From NCBI GenBank assembly GCA_010692425.1, contig JAAHHJ010000002.1, forward strand, positions 280,762-344,761: 64,000 nt of DNA. Direction: 5' to 3'. Under the pieces are notes generated by a model. It did not search any database. It saw nothing but the letters and a program-made list of their open reading frames with translations, and had not been told where the DNA came from. How positions within the stretch are numbered: the first letter of the stretch is position 1; each line of letters opens with the position of its first letter. Below are positions 27,146-35,323 of this stretch, in pieces. The DNA comes from Symploca sp. SIO3C6. GTDB lineage: Bacteria > Cyanobacteriota > Cyanobacteriia > Cyanobacteriales > Coleofasciculaceae. A program made the translations under genes and the position numbers.

Positions 27146-27219
27146 CGGGACTGACGGGGCTCGAACCCGCAACTTCCGCCGTGACAGGGCGGTGCTCTAA
27201 CCAATTGAACTACAGTCCC
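27146..27219 (-). tRNA. tRNA-Asp (GTC)
   Basis: 74 nt. Minus-strand sequence starts GGGACTG, pairs with CAGTCCC before discriminator G, and carries the D-loop AGTTCAATTGGTTAGAG. The anticodon arm is CCGCC-CTGTCAC-GGCGG with anticodon GTC, and the T arm is GCGGGTTCGAGCCCCGT. CCA is not encoded. Confidence 0.97.
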
Positions 27220-27362
27220 AATTTCACAAGCCGAATACTATTATGCGTAACTTTCTTGGATTTGTCAAGTAGTACTCAGGTTTAGCTAAAAAATTAGCCA
27301 GTAACCATTGTCATCTAGGTATTGAAAGAGAGTGGAGGTATGGGGAGTGTTGCGAAATATCC

Positions 27363-27409
27363 ACTTATTACTTATTACTTATTACTTATTACTTATTACT
27401 TATTACTTG
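27363..27409 (-). repeat. TAATAAG heptamer repeat downstream of the ADP-ribosylglycohydrolase-like gene
   Basis: About six to seven heptamers reading TAATAAG on the minus strand, some 48 bp past the stop of the gene at 27457. The orientation relative to the gene is the same as in the other three arrays. Confidence 0.93.
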
Positions 27410-27456
27410 CCGTGTTCTACATCAACAAGCCCATGTTCCCTCAAAGATGAAAGGCA

Positions 27457-28410
27457 TCACCTAATCGCACGAGGCGCTGTCACACTCAAACTCTGTCGCG
27501 GCTGTGGTACTGAAATACTATAAACACCAGACCATACGGCCAGTAATCTATCTGCCAGTTGTTGCCTTTGTCTGCCTATACCCAGGCTATTAGCTCCAAG
27601 ACACCAATCCGCTGGAATACCAACAACACTATTATAAGCACCAGACAAAGCAGCACACACAGCAGCAGTAGTCTGAGGTTGATATTTGCTAAGGCTAGCA
27701 CGGCTTACGCAAAGTCTAAAATCTTCTGGGGTATCCAGAAAACAGTAGAAAGCTAAGGCAATAGAAATGTCGATACTAGCAGGAAACAACTGATTTGGGC
27801 GCTGGAAGTCTCGATGCAACTTGGTAACAGTAGCTTCTAAACTTGCCCCTTGTTCCCAGAGTATCTGTATCTGTTTTAGTTGTTGCACTAAAGGCGTTTG
27901 GGATGTTCCAAGATAGGCAATAGTTTGGGGAATTAATCTGGCGCAGTCAAGTTTTTCACTCAGGGCAAGGCTGATTGCATAAGCCATAGCTAACACCCCC
28001 TCAGATATCTGGGCATCATCGTGCCAAGTAGCTGTTGCTTCTAGCACTTGCTGCCGTAACTTTACTACATCTTCGTGGAAAAATAGCGCTATTGGTAGCA
28101 TTGCTACTGCCACTTTACCGCTCTTGGGGGCTCCCTTGGGCGAGAGCAAAGACTGCTTTAGTGCAAAACAGCTATTCTCCCAATCTTCTAAATCAAGTCT
28201 TCCACAACGAATTAAACTCTCACTAACACAGGTAGCAATTTCGCTCCAACCTGAAAGCCTCCAATTATATTGACTCTCCTCCAGTTGGGGCGATTTCGGC
28301 GAAGAATTTCCTAATACATGCTCCGGCAAACCGCCACTGCCCAGAAATTCTCCTAGAAAACTACCCAGTAGAGCGCCTCGAAATCGGCTCAACAGCGAGT
28401 ACCGCATCAA
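27457..28410 (-). CDS. ADP-ribosylglycohydrolase-like protein, probably catalytically degenerate
   Basis: 317 residues with the overall layout of the DraG/ARH family: an N-terminal FRGALLGSFLGEFLGS (family: GxxxGDAxG), a middle TWHDDAQISEGVLAMAYA, and a C-terminal AAVCAALSGAYNSVVGIPADW. Active enzymes use two Mg2+ ions held by Asp residues in GDxxG and in the DTDTxA stretch before the AG-A-G segment. Here the first is GEFLG and the second reads QPQTTAA, so metal ligands are missing. It is probably a binding or regulatory relative rather than a hydrolase. aroQ lies 71 bp upstream on the same strand. Confidence 0.72.
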   Translation of the reverse strand: MMRYSLLSRFRGALLGSFLGEFLGSGGLPEHVLGNSSPKSPQLEESQYNWRLSGWSEIATCVSESLIRCGRLDLEDWENSCFALKQSLLSPKGAPKSGKVAVAMLPIALFFHEDVVKLRQQVLEATATWHDDAQISEGVLAMAYAISLALSEKLDCARLIPQTIAYLGTSQTPLVQQLKQIQILWEQGASLEATVTKLHRDFQRPNQLFPASIDISIALAFYCFLDTPEDFRLCVSRASLSKYQPQTTAAVCAALSGAYNSVVGIPADWCLGANSLGIGRQRQQLADRLLAVWSGVYSISVPQPRQSLSVTAPRAIR

Positions 28411-28481
28411 TTTACAATCCTTAATGCGCTCCTTAACAACCCTTCAATCCTCATCGTTTTAACGGGAGGAGAGGCCAAAAC

Positions 28482-28952
28482 TCAGCTTTTATCCAATGTT
28501 CTGAGGTGATTAACTAGAGCCTGTAACCCTAAGTGATAGCTCTGTGAACCAAAACCACTAATTTGCCCAATTGCAACTGGCGCAATAAAAGAATGATGCC
28601 GAAAGGGTTCACGCCGATAAATATTGCTGAGATGGACTTCTACTACAGGAAGAGCTACAGCTGCTAGGGCATCTCTTAGAGCCACACTGGTGTGGGTATA
28701 GGCCGCAGCATTAATCAGAATTCCTTGATGCTGCCCTCTTGCCTGATGAATTGCGTCTACTAAGACACCCTCATGGTTGGATTGCAGCACTATAATTTCT
28801 GTCTGTAGCTTCTTCCCTTCCTCTTCTAACAGGCGGTTAATTTCATCTAAAGTGACAGAACCGTATATACTTGGCTCACGGAGTCCTAGTAGATTCAAAT
28901 TAGGACCGTGTAGAACCAGGATACTGAGAGAAGACCCAATTGCGTTAATCAC
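28482..28952 (-). CDS. aroQ: Type II 3-dehydroquinate dehydratase
   Basis: 156 residues, normal length. It catalyses the third shikimate-pathway step, 3-dehydroquinate to 3-dehydroshikimate, as a dodecamer. Signature blocks: [21 protein letters not shown] (with the catalytic Tyr and Arg region), [35 protein letters not shown], and [20 protein letters not shown], then GFGSQSY. A very small gene with a conserved-looking start lies 10 bp upstream (28962-29102), so the two are likely co-transcribed. Confidence 0.97.
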   Translation of the reverse strand: MINAIGSSLSILVLHGPNLNLLGLREPSIYGSVTLDEINRLLEEEGKKLQTEIIVLQSNHEGVLVDAIHQARGQHQGILINAAAYTHTSVALRDALAAVALPVVEVHLSNIYRREPFRHHSFIAPVAIGQISGFGSQSYHLGLQALVNHLRTLDKS

Positions 28953-28961
28953 AAAACCTAA

Positions 28962-29102
28962 CTATCGGCGACGAAGCCCTGGTTCGTTTACAGGGATGGG
29001 AATAAGCTCTGGTTCAGGCTCCACTTCTGGGCCAAGGAGAGTTTCAATGAGCTTGCGTGCCCATTCTTTCAGTTTTTCCAAAACCTTTTCTATATAATCC
29101 AT
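28962..29102 (-). CDS. Small acidic-tail cyanobacterial protein
   Basis: 46 residues from ATG 29102, MDYIEKVLEKLKEWARKLIE then LLGPEVEPEPELIPIPVNEP and a basic end RRR. An amphipathic helix comes first and a Pro/Glu-rich tail second. I chose this start rather than 29180 because the protein-like composition begins here and AGAGGAG lies about a dozen bases upstream. Similar short proteins occur near aroQ in cyanobacteria as I recall, but no function is known to me. Confidence 0.6.
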   Translation of the reverse strand: MDYIEKVLEKLKEWARKLIETLLGPEVEPEPELIPIPVNEPGLRRR

Positions 29103-29124
29103 TAAACAGAAAGCTCCTCTGAGA

Positions 29125-29301
29125 CTACCTGTGTATTCTGTTGACACATTTAACCAAGGCAGAGACGTATTTACTTCCAAAATCGCTAGTTAAGGCATTC
29201 AGGCTAGCTTTTATATGTCTACCCTGATCAGGACTGTCTGGAACAAAACCAATATGTTGTCTGTCATACAAATACCAGATTAGCATACTCATCCGAATCA
29301 T
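29125..29301 (-). CDS. Possible very small gene with strong ribosome site
   Basis: 58 residues from the ATG at 29301, which follows a perfect AGGAGG by six bases. The protein, MIRMSMLIWYLYDRQHIGFV at the start, matches nothing I know and has no clear domain. It ends 22 bp before the next small gene on the same strand. The ribosome site is the only real support; composition is neutral. Confidence 0.3.
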   Translation of the reverse strand: MIRMSMLIWYLYDRQHIGFVPDSPDQGRHIKASLNALTSDFGSKYVSALVKCVNRIHR

Positions 29302-29401
29302 TTTCATCCTCCTCAAGGAGAATTGATTGATTAGGGGTTTTGCCAAGGGCAGGGCATAGGGATAAAAAAGGGAAGGTAGAAACCTTAAATTCCCTGATCC
29401 T

Positions 29402-30355
29402 TCACACTAGCTTCAAGTCTGGATACCCCGCCATAATGTCATCTGAGGTTAGGGTGTCACCTTCTGCTTGTGGCGTCCACAGAACTTCGACAGCAAGTAA
29501 ACCCTCGCTAGCAACTCCTCCAATTTGACGCAAAGCTTGGTTAAGGTCTTCTGACGAGTTAATGTTTGGCAATTCCAGTTTGCCTTCGACACCAACCAAA
29601 ATTGTGACAATGATGTATCCACTGGGAGCTTCTGTTAATGCTATCTCCCTGTCGTTTTTAGAGTCATTGATACCAGAGTTACTCAATCGAAGCTGATTGT
29701 TGAAATTCGAGAGAGTTTCTTCGGTAAACTTGCTACGTTCGGTCAATGACATTTGATTAAACTTGGCTTCGGCAGCTTCCAGAGCCGTCTGCTGAGACTC
29801 TGTAGCACCATAAACCCAATATTCTGGGTGTCGCAGTAAAGCTAGGGTAGATTCTTGAAGTAGTTGTGCCCTACCTGCTGCTGAGTTCGTATCAGCTGTG
29901 CGTCCCAGCTCGTCTAGCTCTTTTTGCAAACCACGTGCATCTGAGATCAGACCAACTTGCAGACGCCCTACAGAAACTTTAGGATTGCTGTAGCCATAGG
30001 GACTTTGAGTGCCGCTATCAGCTACACTGCGAAAACTCCGCACTAAAAAGTTGGCGAGGGCGATGAAAATCAGGATGCTGAATAAACCGCCAAAGCCGCC
30101 GCCGAAGCCAAAGAAAGGCAACAGAAAGGGGAATCCAAATCCACCTCCATAGCCGTAACCTCCGCCAGCGCGGTAGCCTCCACCGCCAGGTGAATAACTA
30201 CGACTAGGAGCCCGGAAGGAACCACCGCCCATCCTACCACCAGTACGAGCCGCTAAAGCGCTACTGGCGCTGCTCATTACTAGGGTAAAAATTAACCCAA
30301 AGACGAAGAGAGATTTTAAAAATGGTTTTATTTTTAAAAAAATTTTGTTGCGCAT
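29402..30355 (-). CDS. DUF1517 family membrane protein
   Basis: 317 residues. A signal or anchor segment (about 14-34, ending SSALAA) is followed by a Gly/Tyr/Ser-rich stretch (about 38-80, GGRMGGG, GGGGYRAGGGYGYGGG). A hydrophobic Phe-rich segment follows (PFLLPFFGFGGGFGGLFSIL, about 76-108). The C-terminal domain (about 125-317) begins VSVGRLQVGLISDARGLQ and ends EVLWTPQAEGDTLTSDD, a pattern of DUF1517 proteins shared by cyanobacteria and plastids. Function is unknown; a thylakoid or plasma-membrane location is likely. Its terminator region and promoter carry short TTCATTG-type repeats (30383-30412). Confidence 0.85.
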   Translation of the reverse strand: MRNKIFLKIKPFLKSLFVFGLIFTLVMSSASSALAARTGGRMGGGSFRAPSRSYSPGGGGYRAGGGYGYGGGFGFPFLLPFFGFGGGFGGLFSILIFIALANFLVRSFRSVADSGTQSPYGYSNPKVSVGRLQVGLISDARGLQKELDELGRTADTNSAAGRAQLLQESTLALLRHPEYWVYGATESQQTALEAAEAKFNQMSLTERSKFTEETLSNFNNQLRLSNSGINDSKNDREIALTEAPSGYIIVTILVGVEGKLELPNINSSEDLNQALRQIGGVASEGLLAVEVLWTPQAEGDTLTSDDIMAGYPDLKLV

Positions 30356-30432
30356 CAGAGAAAAGTGTTGTTATCTTAAACCGAATTGTTCATTGTTCAT
30401 GGCAATGAACAATTAAACATAAACCAGAGGAA

Positions 30433-30654
30433 CTAACCACCCCCGACAATAGTGACAATTTCAAGCTTATCGCCTTCTTGCATCTTAGTCTCAAACCAAA
30501 ACTGCCTGTGGAGAATTTCGCCATTATATTCCACTGCCACCAAGCGCGGATTCAAGCCAAGCTGTTCTAGTAGCTGAGGTAGTGCAGTTTGAGGAGAGCA
30601 GTGTTGGGACTTACCGTTAACTTGAAGAGTAATTTGATCAGTTTGATTAGACAT
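30433..30654 (-). CDS. thiS: Sulfur carrier protein ThiS
   Basis: 73 residues from ATG 30654. A ubiquitin-like sulfur carrier for the thiazole half of thiamine; the C-terminal Gly is adenylated and thiocarboxylated. The sequence starts MSNQTDQITLQVNGKSQH, has LPQLLEQLG, and ends IVTIVGGG with the required terminal Gly-Gly. The chosen start overlaps the thiE stop by 8 bp; an earlier in-frame ATG at 30678 would lie well within thiE. The overlap supports translational coupling. Confidence 0.93.
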   Translation of the reverse strand: MSNQTDQITLQVNGKSQHCSPQTALPQLLEQLGLNPRLVAVEYNGEILHRQFWFETKMQEGDKLEIVTIVGGG

Positions 30655-31720
30655 GAGATTGAGAAACACTTGCTTCAAGGCGACGGATAGTTTGCACCCG
30701 TGCTAACTGGGAGATAAAATACTGGGTGACTAGAGTAGGTTGCTCAGCCTGCATAATTGCACGGACAACTGCAACTCTTTGAGCACCAGCATTGAGAACC
30801 TCATTCAAATTCTTGGTATCAATTCCTCCGATTGCGAACCAGGGAATAGAAGCATGATCAGCAGCATACTTGACATAATCAACACCAGCTGCTTGCTTGT
30901 CAGCTTTAGTTGGTGTCTCGTAAACTGGTCCGACACCAATGTAATCAGCACCTTCAGTGATCGCCCGTTGCATTTCATCAGCATTCGTGGTGGAACGACC
31001 AATTAGGCGCTGTGTCCCCAGTAACTGCCGCGCTAGAGCAATGGGTACATCCTGCTGACCTAAATGTACACCATCAGCATCTACTGCTAGAGCTAAATCG
31101 ACCCTGTCATTCATAATAAACAATGCTCCATAATGATGGCACAGTTGACGCAGTTTCTGGGCATAGGAGAGTCTGAGGGCATCATCTGCGATTTTCTCTC
31201 GAAACTGTACCAGGGTTAGCCCTCCTTGAAGGGCAGCTTCTACTGTAGTAAATAATTGTTCGGATGCAGAGGTTACTAGGTAAAGCTGCGATCGCGACAA
31301 TAGCTGATGACGAGCAGATGAGAGCAAATTACTCTCAAGAGTATAAACACGATAGCGCATCTGTTTGCACGCTACTCCCATCTCGGGTTTGTAAAGTTTG
31401 CTATATTCTTCAATTACCCGCAATGCTTCTTGGATGCGACAAAAATTTGCCTGCAACAGCTGCTCCATGCTGGCACGTTCTTCTTCTGCTGGATGAGTCA
31501 GTTCAGTTCCTGGATCTCCAGGAGTGTCACGAGATTGGCGCAGTTCCTGATAGTGCCAACTGGCTAGCTCTTGCCGCATCTGCTTGCATTCACTAGCCAT
31601 TGAGGCGTTATTGAGACCGAAGCGATACCACTCCTCAATAATCCGCAAGCCTTCTCTCGCCCGGTCTAGATTAGCATCTAAAATGCGGCAGATAGCTGAC
31701 TCTTGCCATTTACTATTCAT
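30647..31720 (-). CDS. thiE: Thiamine phosphate synthase with N-terminal helical extension
   Basis: 357 residues. The C-terminal domain (about 145-345) is thiamine-phosphate synthase, which joins HMP-pyrophosphate and thiazole phosphate: LYLVTSASEQLFTTVEAALQ, VQFREK, FIMNDRVDLALAVDADGVHLGQ, IGRSTTNADEM, GADYIGVGPVYETPTK, and WFAIGGI. The first 140 residues (RILDANLDRAREGLRIIEEW, repeated as RIQEALRVIEEYSKLYKPE) are a helical domain found on cyanobacterial ThiE; it appears internally duplicated. Its function is not known to me. thiS follows with an 8-bp overlap. I looked for a TPP riboswitch in the leader and did not find its conserved core. Confidence 0.95.
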   Translation of the reverse strand: MNSKWQESAICRILDANLDRAREGLRIIEEWYRFGLNNASMASECKQMRQELASWHYQELRQSRDTPGDPGTELTHPAEEERASMEQLLQANFCRIQEALRVIEEYSKLYKPEMGVACKQMRYRVYTLESNLLSSARHQLLSRSQLYLVTSASEQLFTTVEAALQGGLTLVQFREKIADDALRLSYAQKLRQLCHHYGALFIMNDRVDLALAVDADGVHLGQQDVPIALARQLLGTQRLIGRSTTNADEMQRAITEGADYIGVGPVYETPTKADKQAAGVDYVKYAADHASIPWFAIGGIDTKNLNEVLNAGAQRVAVVRAIMQAEQPTLVTQYFISQLARVQTIRRLEASVSQSHV

Positions 31721-31919
31721 CTTGTCCGGTGATTCCTCTACTTAGTTCTAATGAGCAATTACCGAGCCAAAAACACTAACATTTGCTAGCATTTCCTTCG
31801 GAGCTTCACCCTAGTAGCGTCGGTACAATCGGGTTCACAGGCTGACAAGGGCTTTCCTACCCGCCATCGCCACGCCACTTGCTTTTTTATCCTAACTTGA
31901 AAATTAGGAATGGAGATTG

Positions 31920-32110
31920 ACACTCCCCGGCGTGTTCGCGAAGTTTACGCGTTAACGTATACCTGTGGGGATTCTTAGCTCAACGACACGCCTTAAAACT
32001 GTCTATCCTAGCGGTAATACTTAAACCGAATTCCCGTGCAGAATGCACCAACAATTATTTTCAAGGCTCCCATCCCAAGCTGACCCTTGAAAAAGCGGCT
32101 ATGCTGAGAA
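31920..32110 (-). mobile_element. IS200/IS605-type right-end remnant, second copy
   Basis: On the minus strand the sequence runs GGTTTAAGTATTACC, then GAATCCCC, an enlarged hairpin loop, and GGGGAGTG (31922-31972). About 100 bp match the element at 26755-26863; the hairpin loop here is longer by about 30 bp. No transposase or tnpB frame is present. It lies between thiE (minus) and the histidine-kinase-like gene (plus), so it sits in their shared upstream region. The rest of 31721-32168 holds no gene. Confidence 0.55.
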
Positions 32111-32168
32111 TACTAGGACTTTTGGGCAATGTTAGGACAAATTTTAGAGCGAATTCTGATTTAAAAGT

Positions 32169-33155
32169 ATGGGCGAAATCGACCTGATCTATTTACTGGT
32201 GGGCTTGATAGTAGGCATTGGGCTAGGACTATTGGGAAGCCGCATCACCAACTTTAGCAAGCGGCCGGAAATTTCCAACGATTCCAAGCCTTTCCTGCCG
32301 CAGGAGACAGACAATAGTGATCAACTCCATACTCTTGAGGAAGAACTCAAGCAAACTCAACTGGCTTACGAAATGGCAAGGACAATGAGTCAGTTTAAAG
32401 CGGGGTTTTTAGCGCGTACTTCCCACGAGTTGCGGGCTCCCCTAAGCAGTTTAATGGGCATGCATCAGCTCATTTTGTCTGATCTTTGCGATTCAAAAGA
32501 GGAGGAGAGGGAATTTATTGCCCAAGCAAATAACTCTGCCCAAAAGATGGTGAAACTTTTAGATGAAGTGATTACCGTAGCCAAGACTGAACACGGCACT
32601 AATCGCCTGGAGATTCGACCTGTGCAATTGACGAGGGTTTTTGAAGATATCTATCGTCTGACCCACATGCAAGCAGCAAACCGTAATTTCGGACTCGAAA
32701 TAGTTTCTCCAGACTCCCAAATCCACGTTCTAGCAGATCCCAGACGTTTGAGGCAAGTGCTGGTGGGGATTGTAGACTCAGCTATTGCTCAAATGGAAGA
32801 CGGCACCATTAAGGTTTCCTCTGCTAAATCCCCATCCTCTGAACAAATTAAAATTTTGATTGACATTCAATGCTCAAACCCCCTTTGGAGTGAACCGGTG
32901 GATTTGCTACTCTCGACACCTAAGGATCAGACTCAGGTCAGTAAAAATAAGATCACTGAATTTTCACCTTCACCTGGGCTAACTTTATTCATGGCTAATA
33001 CTCTTGTAGAAGTAATGCAAGGACGCTTAGAGTTAATGGCAGTCCCTGGCGAAGAACTCCCTAGCAATTATACGCCACAAAAACTCACTCGACTTCAATG
33101 TTCTCTGCCTCAGGTCATTCCTGAGGCTTTAGAGACTGAGTTGGCACAGAACTAG
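32169..33155 (+). CDS. Membrane histidine-kinase-like protein with degenerate ATPase
   Basis: 328 residues. One N-terminal transmembrane segment (about 7-25, IYLLVGLIVGIGLGLLG) and a coiled region are followed by a HisKA dimerisation domain with an intact H-box (FLARTSHELRAPLSSLMG). The catalytic domain is degraded: the N-box reads RRLRQVLVGIVDSAIAQ, without the Asn that binds Mg-ATP, and no clear DxGxG G-box is seen. It may be phosphorylated by a partner kinase or act by binding, rather than autophosphorylate. The stop TAG overlaps the stop of the converging acetyltransferase gene inside a CTAG tetramer. Confidence 0.8.
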   Translation: MGEIDLIYLLVGLIVGIGLGLLGSRITNFSKRPEISNDSKPFLPQETDNSDQLHTLEEELKQTQLAYEMARTMSQFKAGFLARTSHELRAPLSSLMGMHQLILSDLCDSKEEEREFIAQANNSAQKMVKLLDEVITVAKTEHGTNRLEIRPVQLTRVFEDIYRLTHMQAANRNFGLEIVSPDSQIHVLADPRRLRQVLVGIVDSAIAQMEDGTIKVSSAKSPSSEQIKILIDIQCSNPLWSEPVDLLLSTPKDQTQVSKNKITEFSPSPGLTLFMANTLVEVMQGRLELMAVPGEELPSNYTPQKLTRLQCSLPQVIPEALETELAQN

Positions 33156-33712
33156 ATAGTATCTAGTATCTGGTTATACAAAACCATGGTTGTAGTGGAG
33201 TTATGCTCAAAGCCGATGCGTTCGTAGAAACTTTGCTGATAGGTAGTCATTAAATAAATCCTTTCTACTCGACTCATCTTAGGATGGCTTAGCACCGTTT
33301 CTACTAACTTACGCCCTAAACCGATACCCTGATAATCTAGGTGAACAACAACGTCCCAAATTGTTGCTCGGTAAATTCCGTCTGAGGTTGCCCTAGCAAA
33401 CCCGATGAGGCGGTTAGCTTCCCAAACGCTGACCACAGGTTCACTGTTTGTAACAGCTACTTTCAAATCTTCGATGTTTCTCTCTCGAGCCCAAAAAGCT
33501 CCTTGGCTAAATAGTTCTCGGAGTTGGTAATAATCGATTTGGGACTTGTGTTCACAAAATTGAATATGGCTGCAATCCCTCTGTTGCTTTGTATTCAGGC
33601 TTTCTTCTAATTGAGCAGAAGTTGGGTAAGGTTGGATATGTTGCAGTAAGCTTGGTGATACATCCACAGTTGCCGCTTCTGAGAAATTGATAGCAGAATT
33701 TGTGTTTGACAT
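33152..33712 (-). CDS. GNAT-family N-acetyltransferase, plastid NSI-like
   Basis: 186 residues. The GNAT fold occupies about 55-175: beta strand VVSVWEANRLIGFARATSDG, then ATIWDVVVHLDYQGIGLGRKLV with the acetyl-CoA-binding Q-x-x-G-x-G/A loop (QGIGLG), and QSFYERIGFE near the end. The ATIWDVVV-DYQGxGLG arrangement resembles the cyanobacterial relatives of the plant plastid acetyltransferase NSI, which acetylates proteins and amines. Residues 1-50 are a variable, unstructured-looking extension. The substrate is unknown. Confidence 0.85.
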   Translation of the reverse strand: MSNTNSAINFSEAATVDVSPSLLQHIQPYPTSAQLEESLNTKQQRDCSHIQFCEHKSQIDYYQLRELFSQGAFWARERNIEDLKVAVTNSEPVVSVWEANRLIGFARATSDGIYRATIWDVVVHLDYQGIGLGRKLVETVLSHPKMSRVERIYLMTTYQQSFYERIGFEHNSTTTMVLYNQILDTI

Positions 33713-34311
33713 CCTTGCTAATTCCTTTAATTGTTCAAATGTTGAAATCGCCTTCAGGGAAGACCATAGGGACTAGCCCAAGCAACTTGCTAGAATTTTT
33801 GAGTTCTGTCCAGTTTCTGGCGATGAAATTGCTACGTAAAACTAAACTCTGACTAGGTAGTAATTAGGAATTATCTCGCTAGTAAGCTGCCTGTTATTTA
33901 ACAGAATTTAAGGAAGCTTGGCTAGCAGCATTTAAAACCCAACTAATCGCTAAGACGCTTGGCTAGTAGGTTTTTAAAAGTTAACTGATTTTCTTTTGAG
34001 AATTGTTCAAAGTTTAACAATTTAGTAACCCTAACCGTTAAATTGCCTCGGTTGAAAAACAGTCTAAATAGCTTGCGATAAACTAGATCAGACTGATGAT
34101 AATTCTAGCGAGTTTAAACGTGAACGCAAGATATTAATCATAGTGTGTCAGGAATTACTAACAAACACGACTTAGTCGGTTAGGGCATCCTACAGCAGAA
34201 GAATGGTTATTAAAGCAGTTTTTCTTTTCCCTGTTCCCTCATTTTTATTTAATTGTGACGCTAGGTCTCCAAGTTGTATAACAAATACCTTAATAAACAC
34301 TCTTTGTTCAC
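33713..34311. other. Intergenic region between acetyltransferase gene and rpmA
   Basis: About 600 bp without a credible gene. It should contain the acetyltransferase promoter. The repeated words CTTGGCTAG (33918, 33960) are the only recurring motif I see. Confidence 0.5.
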
Positions 34312-34336
34312 AAAAAAAAGACACCCACAAGGGGTG
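34312..34336 (-). terminator. Intrinsic terminator of rplU-rpmA
   Basis: The minus strand reads a CACCCC-TTGT-GGGTG hairpin (34322-34336) followed by C and eight T. It lies about 40 bp past the rpmA stop. Confidence 0.85.
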
Positions 34337-34378
34337 ACACTACATTCAGCAGTGAGGCTCAACTGCGAATAGTGGTAT

Positions 34379-34678
34379 TTAAGCTTGGGCAGCCGACATT
34401 TCCAACTCGGCAGATGTTCCAGTTGCTAAATCATAAACACTTACTTTTTTGCGGTTTTTACCCCTTCTCTCGAAGGTGACAACACCATCAATGAGGGCAA
34501 AAAGAGTGTAGTCACTGCCACAACCAACATTTTTGCCAGGGTGAAATTTGGTACCACGCTGACGCACTAGAATATTTCCTGCTTTGACAAACTGACCACC
34601 ATAGCGTTTGACTCCTAGTCGTTTGGCATTAGAGTCACGACCATTGCGGGTACTACCAGTTCCTTTTTTATGAGCCAT
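34379..34678 (-). CDS. rpmA: 50S ribosomal protein L27
   Basis: 99 residues, [20 protein letters not shown] at the N-terminus, then [19 protein letters not shown] and [18 protein letters not shown]27's flexible N-terminus reaches the peptidyl-transferase centre. The start is directly at AHKKG without the cleaved prepeptide known from Firmicutes. It follows rplU after 162 bp in the usual order and ends at a strong terminator. Confidence 0.98.
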   Translation of the reverse strand: MAHKKGTGSTRNGRDSNAKRLGVKRYGGQFVKAGNILVRQRGTKFHPGKNVGCGSDYTLFALIDGVVTFERRGKNRKKVSVYDLATGTSAELEMSAAQA

Positions 34679-34840
34679 AGTTCCTCATGAGTAATTTAAC
34701 AATTTAGATTTGAGTCTGATGATAGATTTAATGTCAAAGTAGCACTACTATCCATTAAACATCTCCAATCATTAAGCTGAAACCGTTTGGCTACAGTTGC
34801 TAAATCTTAAATTTCTGGAGATGTCTATTGAGACTTATGT

Positions 34841-35323
34841 TTATTCTGGAGCAACTTCATTAGTTTCGGCAGTAGCAGGTGTCTCTACCTTAGTTTCCTC
34901 AACTGTAGAAGTTACAACTTCTTCGTCACCTTCAGGCGCTGGAGTGGAAGTTTCCTCAGTTACAATTTTCTCTTGGAGTTCCCCAGAAGAGGAGGCAATC
35001 GCAGAACCATTCATACTGATAGAATTAATCATCAAACGGGTAATTTCCTGCCGATGTCCACGTTTTTTGCGGGTCTTCTTCTTCGGTTTCATCTTGTAGA
35101 CAAGCACTTTGCGCCCTCGAAGGTGCCGCATAACTGTGCCTTCCACCGTTGCTCCGGTAACAAAAGGCTGACCAATTGCCACTTCACCATCGTTAGAGAC
35201 AAGCAAAACATTTTCAATGATGACTCTCTCTTCCGGCTCGACTGGTAGCAGTTCAATATCGTAGAAGCGACCTGGTTCAACTCGCAGCTGTTTGCCACCA
35301 GTTTCAATGATTGCGTAACTCAT
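34841..35323 (-). CDS. rplU: 50S ribosomal protein L21 with acidic C-terminal tail
   Basis: 160 residues from ATG 35323, preceded by AAGGAT at a good distance. The frame stays open upstream to 35533, but those residues are not L21-like. The core (1-103) is typical: SYAIIETGGKQLRVEPG, DIELLP, VEGTVMRHLRGRKVLVYKMKPKKKTRKKRGHRQ. L21 binds 23S rRNA. Residues about 105-160 form an unusual Thr/Glu/Pro-rich acidic tail (EETSTPAPEGDEEVV, ETPATAETNEVAPE), longer than the family's normal 100-120 residues. Co-transcribed with rpmA. Confidence 0.97.
   Translation of the reverse strand: MSYAIIETGGKQLRVEPGRFYDIELLPVEPEERVIIENVLLVSNDGEVAIGQPFVTGATVEGTVMRHLRGRKVLVYKMKPKKKTRKKRGHRQEITRLMINSISMNGSAIASSSGELQEKIVTEETSTPAPEGDEEVVTSTVEETKVETPATAETNEVAPE

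Noticed and set aside
16393..27409. CRISPR-like arrays
   Set aside because: The heptamers are direct tandem copies without unique spacers, and no cas genes are present.
31721..31920. TPP riboswitch upstream of thiE
   Set aside because: I looked for the CUGAGA and ACC-UGAU-CUGGAUAAUGCCAGCG core on the minus strand and did not see it.
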